Positions 26,401-33,761 are shown, counted from the stretch's first letter. The stretch: DNA of 41,620 bases from an uncultured Saprospiraceae bacterium (GCA_937941765.1 CALDGQ010000020.1:1-41620); one strand, 5' to 3'. Notes: generated by a model not told the origin, from the letters alone. A program made the numbers and translations.

Positions 26401-28648
26401 CAAATGAGTTCCAGGATATTTTATTGTTGCCAGGATTGGCTTCGCCAGCTAATTGTTGAATTGGTATTTGTATTCTAAGTACCTCACCGAATAGTAAAGG
26501 ATCTGTGTCATTCTCCCATGTCAATGCGAATGCTTTCGCTCCAATCAATGGATTTGAAGTATCAAAATCAGTTGAACTACAACCTGCAACTGCTGGTTCT
26601 GTCAATCCTGTTTGTGCCCTGACTTGCAAAGTAGCATCCATATAACAAGGATTATACGTTGTGGCAAATAATTCAGAAGTAATATCCGTGCTTGCATCTA
26701 CCCATGCTTGTGCTACGATATCAAATTTCTCAATTGTCATGGCACCTGCTATTTCGCCACTCCATTCTGACCCTCTAACAACTCTAGGTGTAAGTGTTGA
26801 ATCTCCTATATGAGGTAATATATCTACGATATCCATTTTTTTGATACCTTCTAAATCTGCAACTTCTATTAAAATTTCATATACGCCTACTCCAGAAGTA
26901 TCAGTAGTTCCATTGTTAGGAAAACTAGAATAAGAATTATCCAATAATCCATTTACAGATTTACTTCCATAAATTGCTCCTCCTGAAGCAGGAACAGCTG
27001 AGACTGCATCATTCATACAATCACTGTACATCTGGCTTTCATCTGATCCACACCAAATTTGCGATTCACCACTTGCAGAAAAGTAGGCTTCATTTGTAAA
27101 ACTAGTTGGCAATGGAACTGTCCTGTCAAATCTAGTAGTATAAAATATTTGAGGTCTCGAATGAAAATCAAATCTTGGATAAGAGGTGCAACTTTGAAAA
27201 TCCCATTCCAACACAATGCGTCCATCAGACGCCACACTTTTTGTAAAAATCGGATTAAGGCAAGCTGGTTGATCAGCCATATCGTAAGGGGCAGGCACGG
27301 TATGATTTCCCGGAAGAAAAACATAAGACCAGTTGCCATCAATCGGATCTGTATCGTATGTCAATCCAAGTGGTAAAGTATCTCTAATTATGAATCCGGA
27401 AACAGGATCTCCATTGGTACTAGGAGCACCAAATCGAACTTCCCACAAAATATCATCTGCTTGTTTGGATGGCAAGCCCGATGGATAACTCGGCAAAGTT
27501 AAATCTCCAATACCTGAACGAACTGATTTATAGTGGCTCAAGGTAACTCCATCAACCACTGTAAAAGGTATTCCGCAAATTGTACCAACTGCTGTATCAG
27601 AAAAAACAAAACAATTACTAATCGTTGTTCCAAATGGTACTGTTTCTTTAACTTCAAAAGTAAAGCTGGTATAAGTAAAAGCATTGATGCTATCTGTCGT
27701 TATTCTACAACCAGAAATATCTGTTGCATATCCAAATCCTCCACTTGTAGCAGTGGCAGCAGTCGTATCAGCTTTACATCCCGTTTGCACACCATTGATT
27801 TCCAGATTAGACAATGTTCCCGCACTTGCATTGTCTGCAATCCAATCATTCAAGTCTTGATAAATATTTGGGATCGTGTACCAAGTTGTGTCACAAAGAA
27901 TTTCTAACACCCAACTTGTATCTGGTAATTCAGCATTTTTTAATGCAAAATTTGAGTCAAACATTTCTGTAAAAGTTAGCGGTCCGTTGTGAGCAGGAAT
28001 TTGAGCTACATAGTCTGCTATCCCTCCAGGATTTACATTTGAGGAAACAGATGGAGATGTTTTTCGATAACCACCTGAAGTGCTATAACCCGGATCACAA
28101 TTATTAAATATCGGGACTAAAACATCAGGAGTAGAATTAGCGGTTGTTGAATTTCCACTTGCATACAAAGTAGGCTGCGAAATAAAATTAATTAATGAAC
28201 CATCAATCGGATCTTGAGTATCTCCCTCAGGTAGACATTCCCAAACCAAACAAATTTCAAAAAGTCCAGAACTACCAGCTGCTAATGTTCCAGCAGGTAA
28301 ACCAAGTGATGCAGGAGATTCTAGATCTATTTTGAGATAGGTTCCAGATGGTGTTCCTACCGTTTGTGTAATATTCAAAATATTACCACCCATTGGTGGC
28401 AAAGCACCTATTACCATACCGTCTGGTAAGGTCATTTCAATGTAGGAATCCGTACAATGCTCAGTTGTTGAGTTACACCGGTATCTAATTTTATAACAAA
28501 ATTGCTCACTAGCACTAGGGCTGGTATTTGTCAGACTGGCATCAATTAAGAGCGATGGAATCAACGTATTAGCACTTTTCAACTCTCCACATGTGAGCAA
28601 AAGTCCGAATGAAAAGAGAAAATATTTTACAAAAATTCTTCTTTTCAT
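23435..28648 (-). CDS. giant T9SS-secreted surface protein with four SdrD_B domains (paralogue 3)
   Basis: About 1737 residues from an internal Met (MKRRIFVKYFLFSFG) that opens a textbook signal peptide; the frame stays open to 28687 (1750 residues), so the start is not certain. After the signal peptide come the shared block SLLIDASLTNTSPSASEQFC and a DUF11-like region. Four SdrD_B domains start near 792 (IGDKVWNDTNANGIQD), 924, 1045 and 1161 (numbered from the longer start). The unknown conserved domain covers about 1312-1560, and the T9SS tail starts near 1666 with NLNLYPNPLG. It is the first gene of the trio in transcription order, so its upstream 380 bp should hold the promoter. Its N-terminal half differs most from the other two in spacing and in short insertions such as LPEGDTQDPIDGS. 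Confidence 0.87.
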   Translation of the reverse strand: MKRRIFVKYFLFSFGLLLTCGELKSANTLIPSLLIDASLTNTSPSASEQFCYKIRYRCNSTTEHCTDSYIEMTLPDGMVIGALPPMGGNILNITQTVGTPSGTYLKIDLESPASLGLPAGTLAAGSSGLFEICLVWECLPEGDTQDPIDGSLINFISQPTLYASGNSTTANSTPDVLVPIFNNCDPGYSTSGGYRKTSPSVSSNVNPGGIADYVAQIPAHNGPLTFTEMFDSNFALKNAELPDTSWVLEILCDTTWYTIPNIYQDLNDWIADNASAGTLSNLEINGVQTGCKADTTAATATSGGFGYATDISGCRITTDSINAFTYTSFTFEVKETVPFGTTISNCFVFSDTAVGTICGIPFTVVDGVTLSHYKSVRSGIGDLTLPSYPSGLPSKQADDILWEVRFGAPSTNGDPVSGFIIRDTLPLGLTYDTDPIDGNWSYVFLPGNHTVPAPYDMADQPACLNPIFTKSVASDGRIVLEWDFQSCTSYPRFDFHSRPQIFYTTRFDRTVPLPTSFTNEAYFSASGESQIWCGSDESQMYSDCMNDAVSAVPASGGAIYGSKSVNGLLDNSYSSFPNNGTTDTSGVGVYEILIEVADLEGIKKMDIVDILPHIGDSTLTPRVVRGSEWSGEIAGAMTIEKFDIVAQAWVDASTDITSELFATTYNPCYMDATLQVRAQTGLTEPAVAGCSSTDFDTSNPLIGAKAFALTWENDTDPLLFGEVLRIQIPIQQLAGEANPGNNKISWNSFAVTGTQPDDDELFTSEPLKVGLQMLTVDNVTIGDKVWNDTNANGIQDPNETGIFGVTVSLLDAAGNPIISGGEPVQVITDQSGNYLFSGLDPNTTYQVRLDKLSDFGFGGVLSNMNLTLPNIGGDDDFDSDATLVANYPTIIVTTGAIGTTDISNDFGYYQGATICGYAWEDDDASGSQDILENPMDSIQIQLVNSGGAIVGTTMTNSLGEYSFPNITPGTYTLQITNLGAGGHIFTTPNTATNDDLDSDVITGDMIGPIVLTGRDFSCNHDVGLIVPVPNPAAIIGTVWDELINDGIQDANETGVAGIQVNLLDDAQFVIATTYTDANGDYEFLNLIPNQDYYVNVVPGIANPITSPQDAGADDTVDSDVDPISGTTAVINPAPDETIDHVDAGIIFPYSLGNQVWIDANNNGIFDVSEGVVPGAEIYLYDVTNAIYLDTTITDVNGKFVFINLQPGDYLLELLLPTDLISANDISSSANPNDVDNDDNGIGILNATHVKTSVISIVAGGGNVGDPNWIESDHGQAIDGAFDLTSNPKAYYTLDFGLQYKQDCSVPMVQYAITDGAISKAGQTTDYFYEDVVQNLKTYVNHVPRTKQDGVIRCFDYCDFGNWMYYFNPMDPDEYLFAIEHGNNVTPIEYIELRVDDIPSDRYSVTADDATYVMARDWFVRTVNDAPLLDAAGNPTTVNIRFYFPEEEFKEIMDAAIAQATTWGGYTPTVADAYWFKRDAFDPDLDIDATGSLLAPSDITSLRNSPTSSLGINTSDGIAGQTGNGKNHIQFNGINSFSGGTAAITINKTALPVAISSFEAEDNGCNALLQWSVESEVDFSHYIIERSRNGVDFEYVQQIIPLKLDGTMGYSYTDENINGKMFYRLKLLNLDGTYKYTDVILVDTICEDPISNLNLYPNPLGLDKTNLTVSFLNKTESVVWIIVSNLAGSELMKFPYDAMIGDNTVGIDISNLNVGTYFITLQKSKGKLLTKQFLRVTE

Positions 28649-28687
28649 TTCCCTAGTTGATTTAAAATAATTTATTTCCATGTACAT

Positions 28688-29069
28688 TTAGCGTAAAAAC
28701 AATGATCAATAACTACGAATGTGCCAACCTTATTCATCAATTTTTAATGAACAAAATTCGCAGTTGCCTCTATATTAGTCTCTTATAAATTAGCTGTCAC
28801 AAAATCAAAATATCATAGATCTAGCTCTAATTAATTTGTTTAAAGAATAGCGCCAATATTTATAAAATAAGGAAAGAAAGTGACAAGCTTTTAAAGGGTA
28901 TTACACAAATTTAAATGTGATTCATGATTGGAGATACAGTAAATTGTGACATGATTAAAGTATTTAATCTTGTTATTTTTTACAGTATTTAGAAAAAGTG
29001 AATATCAATGAATAATTGTGAAGCGAATGTTCGAATTGAAGGTAAACTAGCTAAAACTCCTGATGGTTA
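28688..29069. other. gene-free AT-rich gap upstream of the surface-protein trio
   Basis: 382 bp between paaD (stop side) and the first surface-protein gene. I see no convincing gene. A TAAATTTG box reads on the minus strand at 28906-28913 but without a good -33 partner; if real, the leader to the start near 28648 would be roughly 250 nt. An AT-rich GATTAAA-gta-TTTAATC hairpin lies near 28951-28967. No clear terminator for paaD was found, so read-through from the paa operon cannot be excluded. Confidence 0.5.
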
Positions 29070-29558
29070 TTAGTGACATTTAAAATAATCAAACGGCTCT
29101 AGACAGTCTTTACATTTATATAAAGACTTACAAGGAGTAGATCCAAATTCACTGACTAGAGATGTATTTTCGGAAGCACATTGTGGACAAGGGACCACTC
29201 TATCATCTGCAAATAAGGTAGATTTACTAGATGAAGATTTGACGGGTGGTGCAATTCCGTATTTTAGCAATTTTTGTTTGCCTTCTTCTGTCAACCAATC
29301 TGTTGTCCAAGCAGGACTTAAGATGGTTTTTATCTCAAGGTTTTGAAAACCTTCCGAAATTAATTTTTCGCGAATAGATTGTTCGATAACATTCATAGCT
29401 GGACAGCCAGAATATGTTGGTGTGATGGTAACTTCTAGTTTTTCGTCATTAAATTCTACATGCCTTACGATGCCTAAATCTAACACGTTGAGTACGGGAA
29501 TTTCGGGATCTGGAACTCCTTTTAGAATATCGTAAATATGTTGTGAATTTGTTGTCAT
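29070..29558 (-). CDS. paaD: phenylacetyl-CoA epoxidase complex subunit PaaD
   Basis: 162 residues. The N-terminal MIP18/DUF59 domain (about 1-95) has the signature VPDPEIPVLNVLDLGIVRHV and the cysteine-containing turn TYSGCPAMNVIEQ. A C-terminal cysteine-rich module follows: CPQCASEN, then STPCKSLYKCKDCLEPFDYF (paired CxxC-type metal ligands). PaaD is needed in vivo for phenylacetyl-CoA epoxidase and by analogy with SufT/MIP18 helps iron-sulfur or di-iron assembly. It is the last gene of the right paa operon. The gap to paaC is 175 bp, unusually large, and holds a double-hairpin repeat. Confidence 0.94.
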   Translation of the reverse strand: MTTNSQHIYDILKGVPDPEIPVLNVLDLGIVRHVEFNDEKLEVTITPTYSGCPAMNVIEQSIREKLISEGFQNLEIKTILSPAWTTDWLTEEGKQKLLKYGIAPPVKSSSSKSTLFADDRVVPCPQCASENTSLVSEFGSTPCKSLYKCKDCLEPFDYFKCH

Positions 29559-29585
29559 ATAATTCGAAGATGTTTCGTTCCTTTA

Positions 29586-29655
29586 GAGCTTGACGAACTT
29601 TTTTAGAATACTAGGAGCGATGTCCCTAGTTAATTTGCTTGAGCCCGTTGGGCTC
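29586..29655. repeat. double-hairpin intergenic repeat, copy 3 (long form)
   Basis: Hairpin ACTAGG/CCCTAGT (29610-29630), linker TAATTTGCTT identical to copy 1, then perfect hairpin GAGCCC-GTT-GGGCTC (29641-29655). It also shares an outer flank, GAGCTTGACGA plus a T-run and GAATAC, with the copy at 30844, so the full unit is about 70 bp. It lies in the paaD leader, between paaC and paaD. Confidence 0.8.
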
Positions 29656-29733
29656 ATTTCGGAGTAATTAAAATCCCACCGATTGAAAGTTACTATCCAA
29701 GAACTTTTTAATCAAAAATTTCTAGGCCATAAT

Positions 29734-30489
29734 TTACCATTCTTGACCAGGATAAGCTCGTTGCAAGTATTGCATATCTGCTAAAAGAAAGCCCAAATTT
29801 TCTGTGTGAACACCTGTTTTTCCTCCTGTCTGCATCCAAGTATCTTCAGGAATTTTCAAGGTTGCTTCTTCACAAATTTCTTTAACTTTTTTATTCCAAG
29901 CCGGTTTAAGTTTTTCAAGATCAACCGCTACACCTGTTTTCAATAATTCTTTTTCAGTTTTGGACATTTCAAATAGTTCACCAGTATACATCCACAAATC
30001 GTTTAAAGCAGTTTGCATTTTTTGATGACTGACATCCGTTCCATCACCTAATCTAATCATCCATTCAGAGCTGAATCTTAGATGATAAGTTACCTCCTTT
30101 AAAGACTTTTCTGCAATAGCAGCCAATTGCTTATCTGTACTTTCCAGTAGTGCTGTATAGTTCAGAAAATTAAAAGCATCGTAAAGAAACTGCTTCACAA
30201 TTGTTCTTCCAAAGTCACCGTTTGGCAATTCTACCAACAATATGTTTTTGAAATGAATGGCATCCCGTAGAAACGCTAAGTCATCTTCCGTTCTACCTTC
30301 CCCTTCAACTTTCGCAGCATATTGAAATATGTTTCTAGTTTGCCCAAAAAGATCTAACGAGATATTGGTGATTGCCATGTCTTGTTCCAAAATAGGTCCA
30401 TGACCACACCACTCTGCCAAACGTTGACCGAGTACTAATGCATTATCGCCAAGTTGCAACAAGTAGTCTAACAATAGATTTTCCTTCAT
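29734..30489 (-). CDS. paaC: phenylacetyl-CoA epoxidase structural subunit PaaC
   Basis: 251 residues, normal PaaC size. An all-helical ferritin-like protein that pairs with PaaA in the epoxidase core but is not itself the active di-iron subunit. Visible family blocks: LAEWCGHGPILEQDMAITNI (about 24-43), SLDLFGQTRNIFQYAA, KQFLYDAFNFLNYTALLEST and EVTYHLRFSSEWMIRLGDGT (about 131-150). The C-terminal stretch HTENLGFLLADMQYLQRAYP is also typical. The start is 3 bp after the paaB stop, so translation is probably coupled. Confidence 0.95.
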   Translation of the reverse strand: MKENLLLDYLLQLGDNALVLGQRLAEWCGHGPILEQDMAITNISLDLFGQTRNIFQYAAKVEGEGRTEDDLAFLRDAIHFKNILLVELPNGDFGRTIVKQFLYDAFNFLNYTALLESTDKQLAAIAEKSLKEVTYHLRFSSEWMIRLGDGTDVSHQKMQTALNDLWMYTGELFEMSKTEKELLKTGVAVDLEKLKPAWNKKVKEICEEATLKIPEDTWMQTGGKTGVHTENLGFLLADMQYLQRAYPGQEW

Positions 30490-30492
30490 GAT

Positions 30493-30777
30493 TTAAATGT
30501 GTTTTAATTCGTCCGGTAAATCATAAAAAGTGGGATGTCGATAAATCTTATCCCTTGCAGGTTCGTAAAAAGCATCGCTATCATCTGGATTTGAGGCGGT
30601 TATATTTTTAGATTCTACGACCCAAATAGAAACACCTTCTTGACGACGGGTATATACATCACGTGCATTTTCGATTGCAACCATTTCATCTGGTGCATGA
30701 AGGCTACCTACATGTTTGTGGTGAATACCTTGTTTGCTTCGAATGAAGACTTCCCAGAGTGGCCAAGTATTTTTCAT
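30493..30777 (-). CDS. paaB: phenylacetyl-CoA epoxidase bridging subunit PaaB
   Basis: 94 residues, full length for PaaB. The signature WPLWEVFIRSKQGIHHKHVG (about 4-23) followed by SLHAPDEMVAIENARDVYTR is diagnostic, as is SIWVVESKNI. PaaB is a small ferredoxin-like-fold protein that bridges PaaAC dimers and is needed for electron transfer from PaaE. It starts 139 bp after the paaA stop; that gap holds a double-hairpin repeat, while the next gene paaC follows after 3 bp. Confidence 0.95.
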   Translation of the reverse strand: MKNTWPLWEVFIRSKQGIHHKHVGSLHAPDEMVAIENARDVYTRRQEGVSIWVVESKNITASNPDDSDAFYEPARDKIYRHPTFYDLPDELKHI

Positions 30778-30843
30778 ATTAAGTGATAGTTAAATTTTTA
30801 GATGCTATTTTATGTATCGAGTGCGTAATGTTATGTTCCTCTG

Positions 30844-30910
30844 GAGCTTGACGACTTTTTCTTGAATACAAAGGGCGAACCCTAGTTGATTCGCTTGAGC
30901 CGTTGGGCTC
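30844..30910. repeat. double-hairpin intergenic repeat, copy 4 (long form)
   Basis: Outer flank GAGCTTGACGA with T-run and GAATAC as in the copy at 29586, a short first hairpin (AGGG-cga-ACCCT, near 30871-30882), linker TTGATTCGCTT, and second hairpin GAGCC-GTT-GGGCTC ending at 30910. It lies between paaA and paaB, about 65 nt upstream of the paaB start on the transcribed strand. Confidence 0.75.
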
Positions 30911-30916
30911 TATCGT

Positions 30917-31867
30917 TTATGCTACCTTTCCAGCTGCTTTTCTTGCTGCACGTTTCTCAGAATAAGCCATTGCTGCTTCTCTTACCCAAGCACCATTGTC
31001 ATATGCCTCATTTCTTGTTTTCAATCTTTGCTTGTTACAAGGTCCATTTCCTTTTACGACATTCCAGAATTCGTCCCAATTAATTGCTCCAAAATCATAA
31101 TGACCTCTTTCTTCATTCCATTTCAAATCTGGATCTGGTAAATTGATTCCTAATACTTTTGCTTGGTCTACACACACATCTACAAACTTTTGACGCAATT
31201 CATCATTGGTATATCGCTTGATTTTCCACTTCATCGACTGCACCGTGTTAGGAGAATCATCATCAGTGGGACCAAACATCATCATAGAAGGCCACCACCA
31301 ACGATCGATTGCATTTTGAGCCATATCTTTTTGCTCCTGAGAACCATTCATCAAAGTCATTAATATCTCAAATCCTTGTCTCTGATGGAAACTTTCTTCT
31401 TTGCAAACACGTACCATCGCACGTGCATAAGGGCCATATGAACATCTACAAAGCGGTACTTGATTCATGATTGCTGCACCATCGACTAACCAGCCAATGG
31501 CTCCAATATCTGCCCAACTAATTGTGGGGTAATTGAAAATACTTGAATATTTTGCTTTTCCGGAATTTAATTGTTGGAACATCGTATCTCTATCTATCCC
31601 CAAAGTCTCCGCAGCACTATATAAATACAATCCATGTCCAGCCTCATCTTGCACCTTAGCGATTAATCCCACTTTCCTTTTTAGAGATGGGGCACGACTG
31701 ATCCAATTTCCTTCAGGCAACATTCCGACAATCTCAGAATGTGCATGTTGAGAAATTTGACGAATCAAAGTCTTACGATATTTTTCAGGCATCCAATCAC
31801 GTGGTTCGATTCGGATCTCCGCATCCACTTTATCCTGGAATTTTTTTTCTAAATCTGCTTCTTTCAT
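30917..31867 (-). CDS. paaA: phenylacetyl-CoA epoxidase catalytic (di-iron) subunit PaaA
   Basis: 316 residues from ATG 31867 ([20 protein letters not shown]). The frame stays open to 31951, but the extra 28 codons overlap an inverted repeat and do not look like PaaA. This is the oxygenase subunit that epoxidises the aromatic ring of phenylacetyl-CoA. Ferritin-like di-iron ligands are visible as two E-x-x-H motifs: [20 protein letters not shown] and [20 protein letters not shown]. The substrate-pocket block [15 protein letters not shown] precedes them. The C-terminal ILNRRR-like tail is replaced by a lysine/arginine-rich helix ([14 protein letters not shown]). It follows the regulator gene and starts the A-B-C-D string. 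Confidence 0.95.
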   Translation of the reverse strand: MKEADLEKKFQDKVDAEIRIEPRDWMPEKYRKTLIRQISQHAHSEIVGMLPEGNWISRAPSLKRKVGLIAKVQDEAGHGLYLYSAAETLGIDRDTMFQQLNSGKAKYSSIFNYPTISWADIGAIGWLVDGAAIMNQVPLCRCSYGPYARAMVRVCKEESFHQRQGFEILMTLMNGSQEQKDMAQNAIDRWWWPSMMMFGPTDDDSPNTVQSMKWKIKRYTNDELRQKFVDVCVDQAKVLGINLPDPDLKWNEERGHYDFGAINWDEFWNVVKGNGPCNKQRLKTRNEAYDNGAWVREAAMAYSEKRAARKAAGKVA

Positions 31868-31888
31868 ACTTTTGATATTTTGATGTAT

Positions 31889-31952
31889 AATGTATGATAT
31901 GATCGTTGTTACGCCAGCGCACACGTTTTGGTCATATAAAACATCATACATT
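31889..31952. repeat. imperfect inverted repeat upstream of paaA
   Basis: Outer arms AATGTATGAT (31889-31898) and ATCATACATT (31943-31952) are perfect reverse complements; inner ATATGA/TCATAT can extend the stem. The loop is GC-richer (ACGCCAGCGCAC). It lies in the 115-bp gap between the regulator stop and the paaA start and would form a hairpin in the mRNA 21 nt before paaA. It may be an mRNA processing or attenuation site, or another dispersed repeat. Confidence 0.55.
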
Positions 31953-31982
31953 CAAATGAGCGCTAGCGAGAATCATCATAAA

Positions 31983-32555
31983 TTAACTACTAACTCCATT
32001 CACTAACAAGTTAATGATATCTTTCTCTAAATCTTTAACGCTAATTTTCCGTTTTGGTTTATGCCAATAGTGAATCCATTTTAGTGAGGTCAAAATTGTG
32101 AATAAAGCAATTGCCGGATTTACCTTTCTAAAAACTTTCTTTTTGATTCCTGTTTCGATGATATTCTTAAATTCTTTTTCATACCGTTTTCTCATTTTTA
32201 AAAAATTTGCCAAATGAGGTTCACTCAAATGCTTCCATTCATCATTGAAAACGGTTACAGAACTACGATCTTTAATAGCAATATCAATATGCAATCTGAT
32301 GACAGCTTGCAATTGTTCCAGCGGATCTGTGGAATCCTTCTTAATTGCTTTCATCCCATCTACAAATTTCATTGCATTGTCTAGGCAGATTTTTTGTAGA
32401 ATTTCTTCTTTCGATTTAATATGATTGTAAAAGCTAGATGGCTTTAACCCTACTCGATCACTTAAGTCGCGCATGGAGGAAGCTTGATATCCTTTTTCAC
32501 GAAAAAGATTTGCTGCTTCCTCAAATATTCTTTCTTTGCTTGTTTTTACTACCAT
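31983..32555 (-). CDS. paaR: TetR-family regulator of the phenylacetate operon (probable PaaR)
   Basis: 190 residues. The N-terminal TetR DNA-binding domain is clear: EEAANLFREKGYQASSMRDL (about 11-30), then the helix-turn-helix SDRVGLKPSSFYNHIKSKEE (about 32-51). The C-terminal half is a helical ligand domain, with the basic stretch HYWHKPKRKISVKDLEKDI near the end. It lies between paaE and paaA (14 bp after paaE), so it would be produced from the operon it probably controls. TetR-type PaaR repressors elsewhere bind phenylacetyl-CoA and leave the operator when it accumulates. A palindrome of the right size lies just upstream of paaE. The symbol is assigned by context. Confidence 0.85.
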   Translation of the reverse strand: MVVKTSKERIFEEAANLFREKGYQASSMRDLSDRVGLKPSSFYNHIKSKEEILQKICLDNAMKFVDGMKAIKKDSTDPLEQLQAVIRLHIDIAIKDRSSVTVFNDEWKHLSEPHLANFLKMRKRYEKEFKNIIETGIKKKVFRKVNPAIALFTILTSLKWIHYWHKPKRKISVKDLEKDIINLLVNGVSS

Positions 32556-32568
32556 AATTTAACAATAC

Positions 32569-33645
32569 TTATGCATCAAAGTCTACTACTATTTTTGCTG
32601 TTCGAGGATGCGACTGACAAGTTAAAATATAGCCAGCTTCAACCTCTTCTGGATCCAATCCGTAATTTACATCCATTTCCACTTCTCCTTCGATTACTTT
32701 TGCTTTACAAGTTGCACAAACACCTCCTTTACATGCGAAAGGTAAATCTGCTCCAGTATTCATAGCGGCATCTAAAATATTATTACCGCCATATTTCAAC
32801 CTAAAATCAAATTCATCACCATCCAATTTTACGGTAATCATACTTTCCTTTTTAGCATCAAAAGGACTGATGGTTGATTTTTTTTCTTTTGCTAAATTTC
32901 CAAGTGGAGAAGTAAATAGTTCAAAGTGAACTTTCTTCATGTCTACTTTCTCTTCTTCCAAACTTGCAATAATTGCATCCATCATTGGCTTAGGTCCACA
33001 GATGTAGATGTCATCCATTTTTTTCGGATCGACAATTAACTTATAAAGTAATTTACATTTCTCTTGATCCATTCGTCCATTGAAAAGTGGAGCTTCCAAC
33101 TTTTCATCACTTAACAGGTGGTGTAAAACAAATCGATTGAGATAGGTATTTTTTAGTCCTGTAATTTCTTCTTTGAAAATAATGGAGTTGACCGTTCTAT
33201 TTCCGTAGAACAAGGTGAACGTACTTCCCGGTTCGTTTTGGAGCACCGTTTTAATAATTGAAATAACCGGTGTGATTCCACTTCCTCCAACAAACCCGAG
33301 ATAATTCTTTTTATTTGATGGATTTGGAATGGCTTGAAATTTCCCCATTGGTGTCATCACTTCAAGAGAATCATTTTCAGTTAACACATCATTCGCAAAA
33401 GTTGAAAAACGACCTTCTTCAACCTTTTTGATGGCAACTCGTAATTCTTTTTCATGCGGTGCAGAACAAATAGAATAAGATCTTCTCACATCTTCTCCAT
33501 TAATCATTGCCTTCAATGTAAGATATTGACCAGAAATAAATTCATATTCTTTTTTCAGATTGGTAGGCACATCAAAAGCAATTGAAACAGATTCATCTGT
33601 CTCTTTTCTGATGTTGGCAATTTTTAGTTGGTGGAATTTTGGCAT
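32569..33645 (-). CDS. paaE: phenylacetyl-CoA epoxidase reductase PaaE
   Basis: 358 residues. Electron-transfer subunit that passes NADPH electrons to the PaaA di-iron centre. The N-terminal FAD-binding domain has RRSYSICSAPHEKELRVAIK (RxYS motif, about 54-73). The NAD(P) domain has FVGGSGITPVISIIKTVL (about 118-135) and ICGPKPMMDAI. A C-terminal plant-type [2Fe-2S] ferredoxin domain has all four ligands: Cys305, Cys310, Cys313 (CKGGVCATC) and Cys343 in ILTCQSHP. It is the first gene of the right paa operon, 14 bp before the regulator gene, with promoter and operator just upstream. In E. coli the order is paaABCDE, so the leading paaE is a rearrangement. Confidence 0.95.
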   Translation of the reverse strand: MPKFHQLKIANIRKETDESVSIAFDVPTNLKKEYEFISGQYLTLKAMINGEDVRRSYSICSAPHEKELRVAIKKVEEGRFSTFANDVLTENDSLEVMTPMGKFQAIPNPSNKKNYLGFVGGSGITPVISIIKTVLQNEPGSTFTLFYGNRTVNSIIFKEEITGLKNTYLNRFVLHHLLSDEKLEAPLFNGRMDQEKCKLLYKLIVDPKKMDDIYICGPKPMMDAIIASLEEEKVDMKKVHFELFTSPLGNLAKEKKSTISPFDAKKESMITVKLDGDEFDFRLKYGGNNILDAAMNTGADLPFACKGGVCATCKAKVIEGEVEMDVNYGLDPEEVEAGYILTCQSHPRTAKIVVDFDA

Positions 33646-33652
33646 ATGCTAT

Positions 33653-33671
33653 ACGAATGAACGTTCGTTTG
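33653..33671. promoter_or_regulatory. candidate PaaR operator at the paaE start site
   Basis: Palindrome CGAATGAACGTTCGTTTG within this stretch matches its reverse complement at 14 of 18 positions, with a perfect GAACGTTC core. It lies directly after the -7 box and 7 bp before the paaE start codon, so a bound TetR dimer would cover the transcription start. I saw no second copy upstream of the other paa genes by eye. Confidence 0.7.
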
Positions 33672-33703
33672 TAAAGATATATTAATTTCATTGGATATGC
33701 AAA
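33672..33703 (-). promoter_or_regulatory. promoter of the paaE-paaR-paaABCD operon
   Basis: On the minus strand TTTG (33703-33700) is followed by exactly 20 bases and then TATCTTTA (33679-33672). This fits the Bacteroidota primary sigma consensus TTTG-N19-21-TAnnTTTG with one mismatch. The leader to paaE would be about 20-30 nt and contains the palindromic operator. Confidence 0.75.
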
Positions 33704-33761
33704 TTAGTGTGTTAGCATACACATTTTAGCATTCATTTTGATCTTTATCTAGTACAAAAAA

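Noticed and set aside
27533..27907. 124-residue open frame on the plus strand
   Set aside because: Antisense to a giant surface-protein gene; composition is Cys/Ser/Asn-rich as expected from a shadow frame.
12808..28687. CRISPR array or DNA-level tandem repeat
   Set aside because: The repetition is at the protein-domain level (SdrD_B domains and three paralogous genes), with long diverged units and intact frames.
12808..28687. Contact-dependent toxin (CdiA/Rhs-like) interpretation of the giant proteins
   Set aside because: No toxin tip, no immunity gene and no YD or FHA repeats; the C-terminus is a conserved T9SS tail.
28747..28788. Short plus-strand frame MNKIRSCLYISLL in the gap upstream of the trio
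   Set aside because: Only 13 residues, no ribosome-binding context that stands out, no sign of selection.
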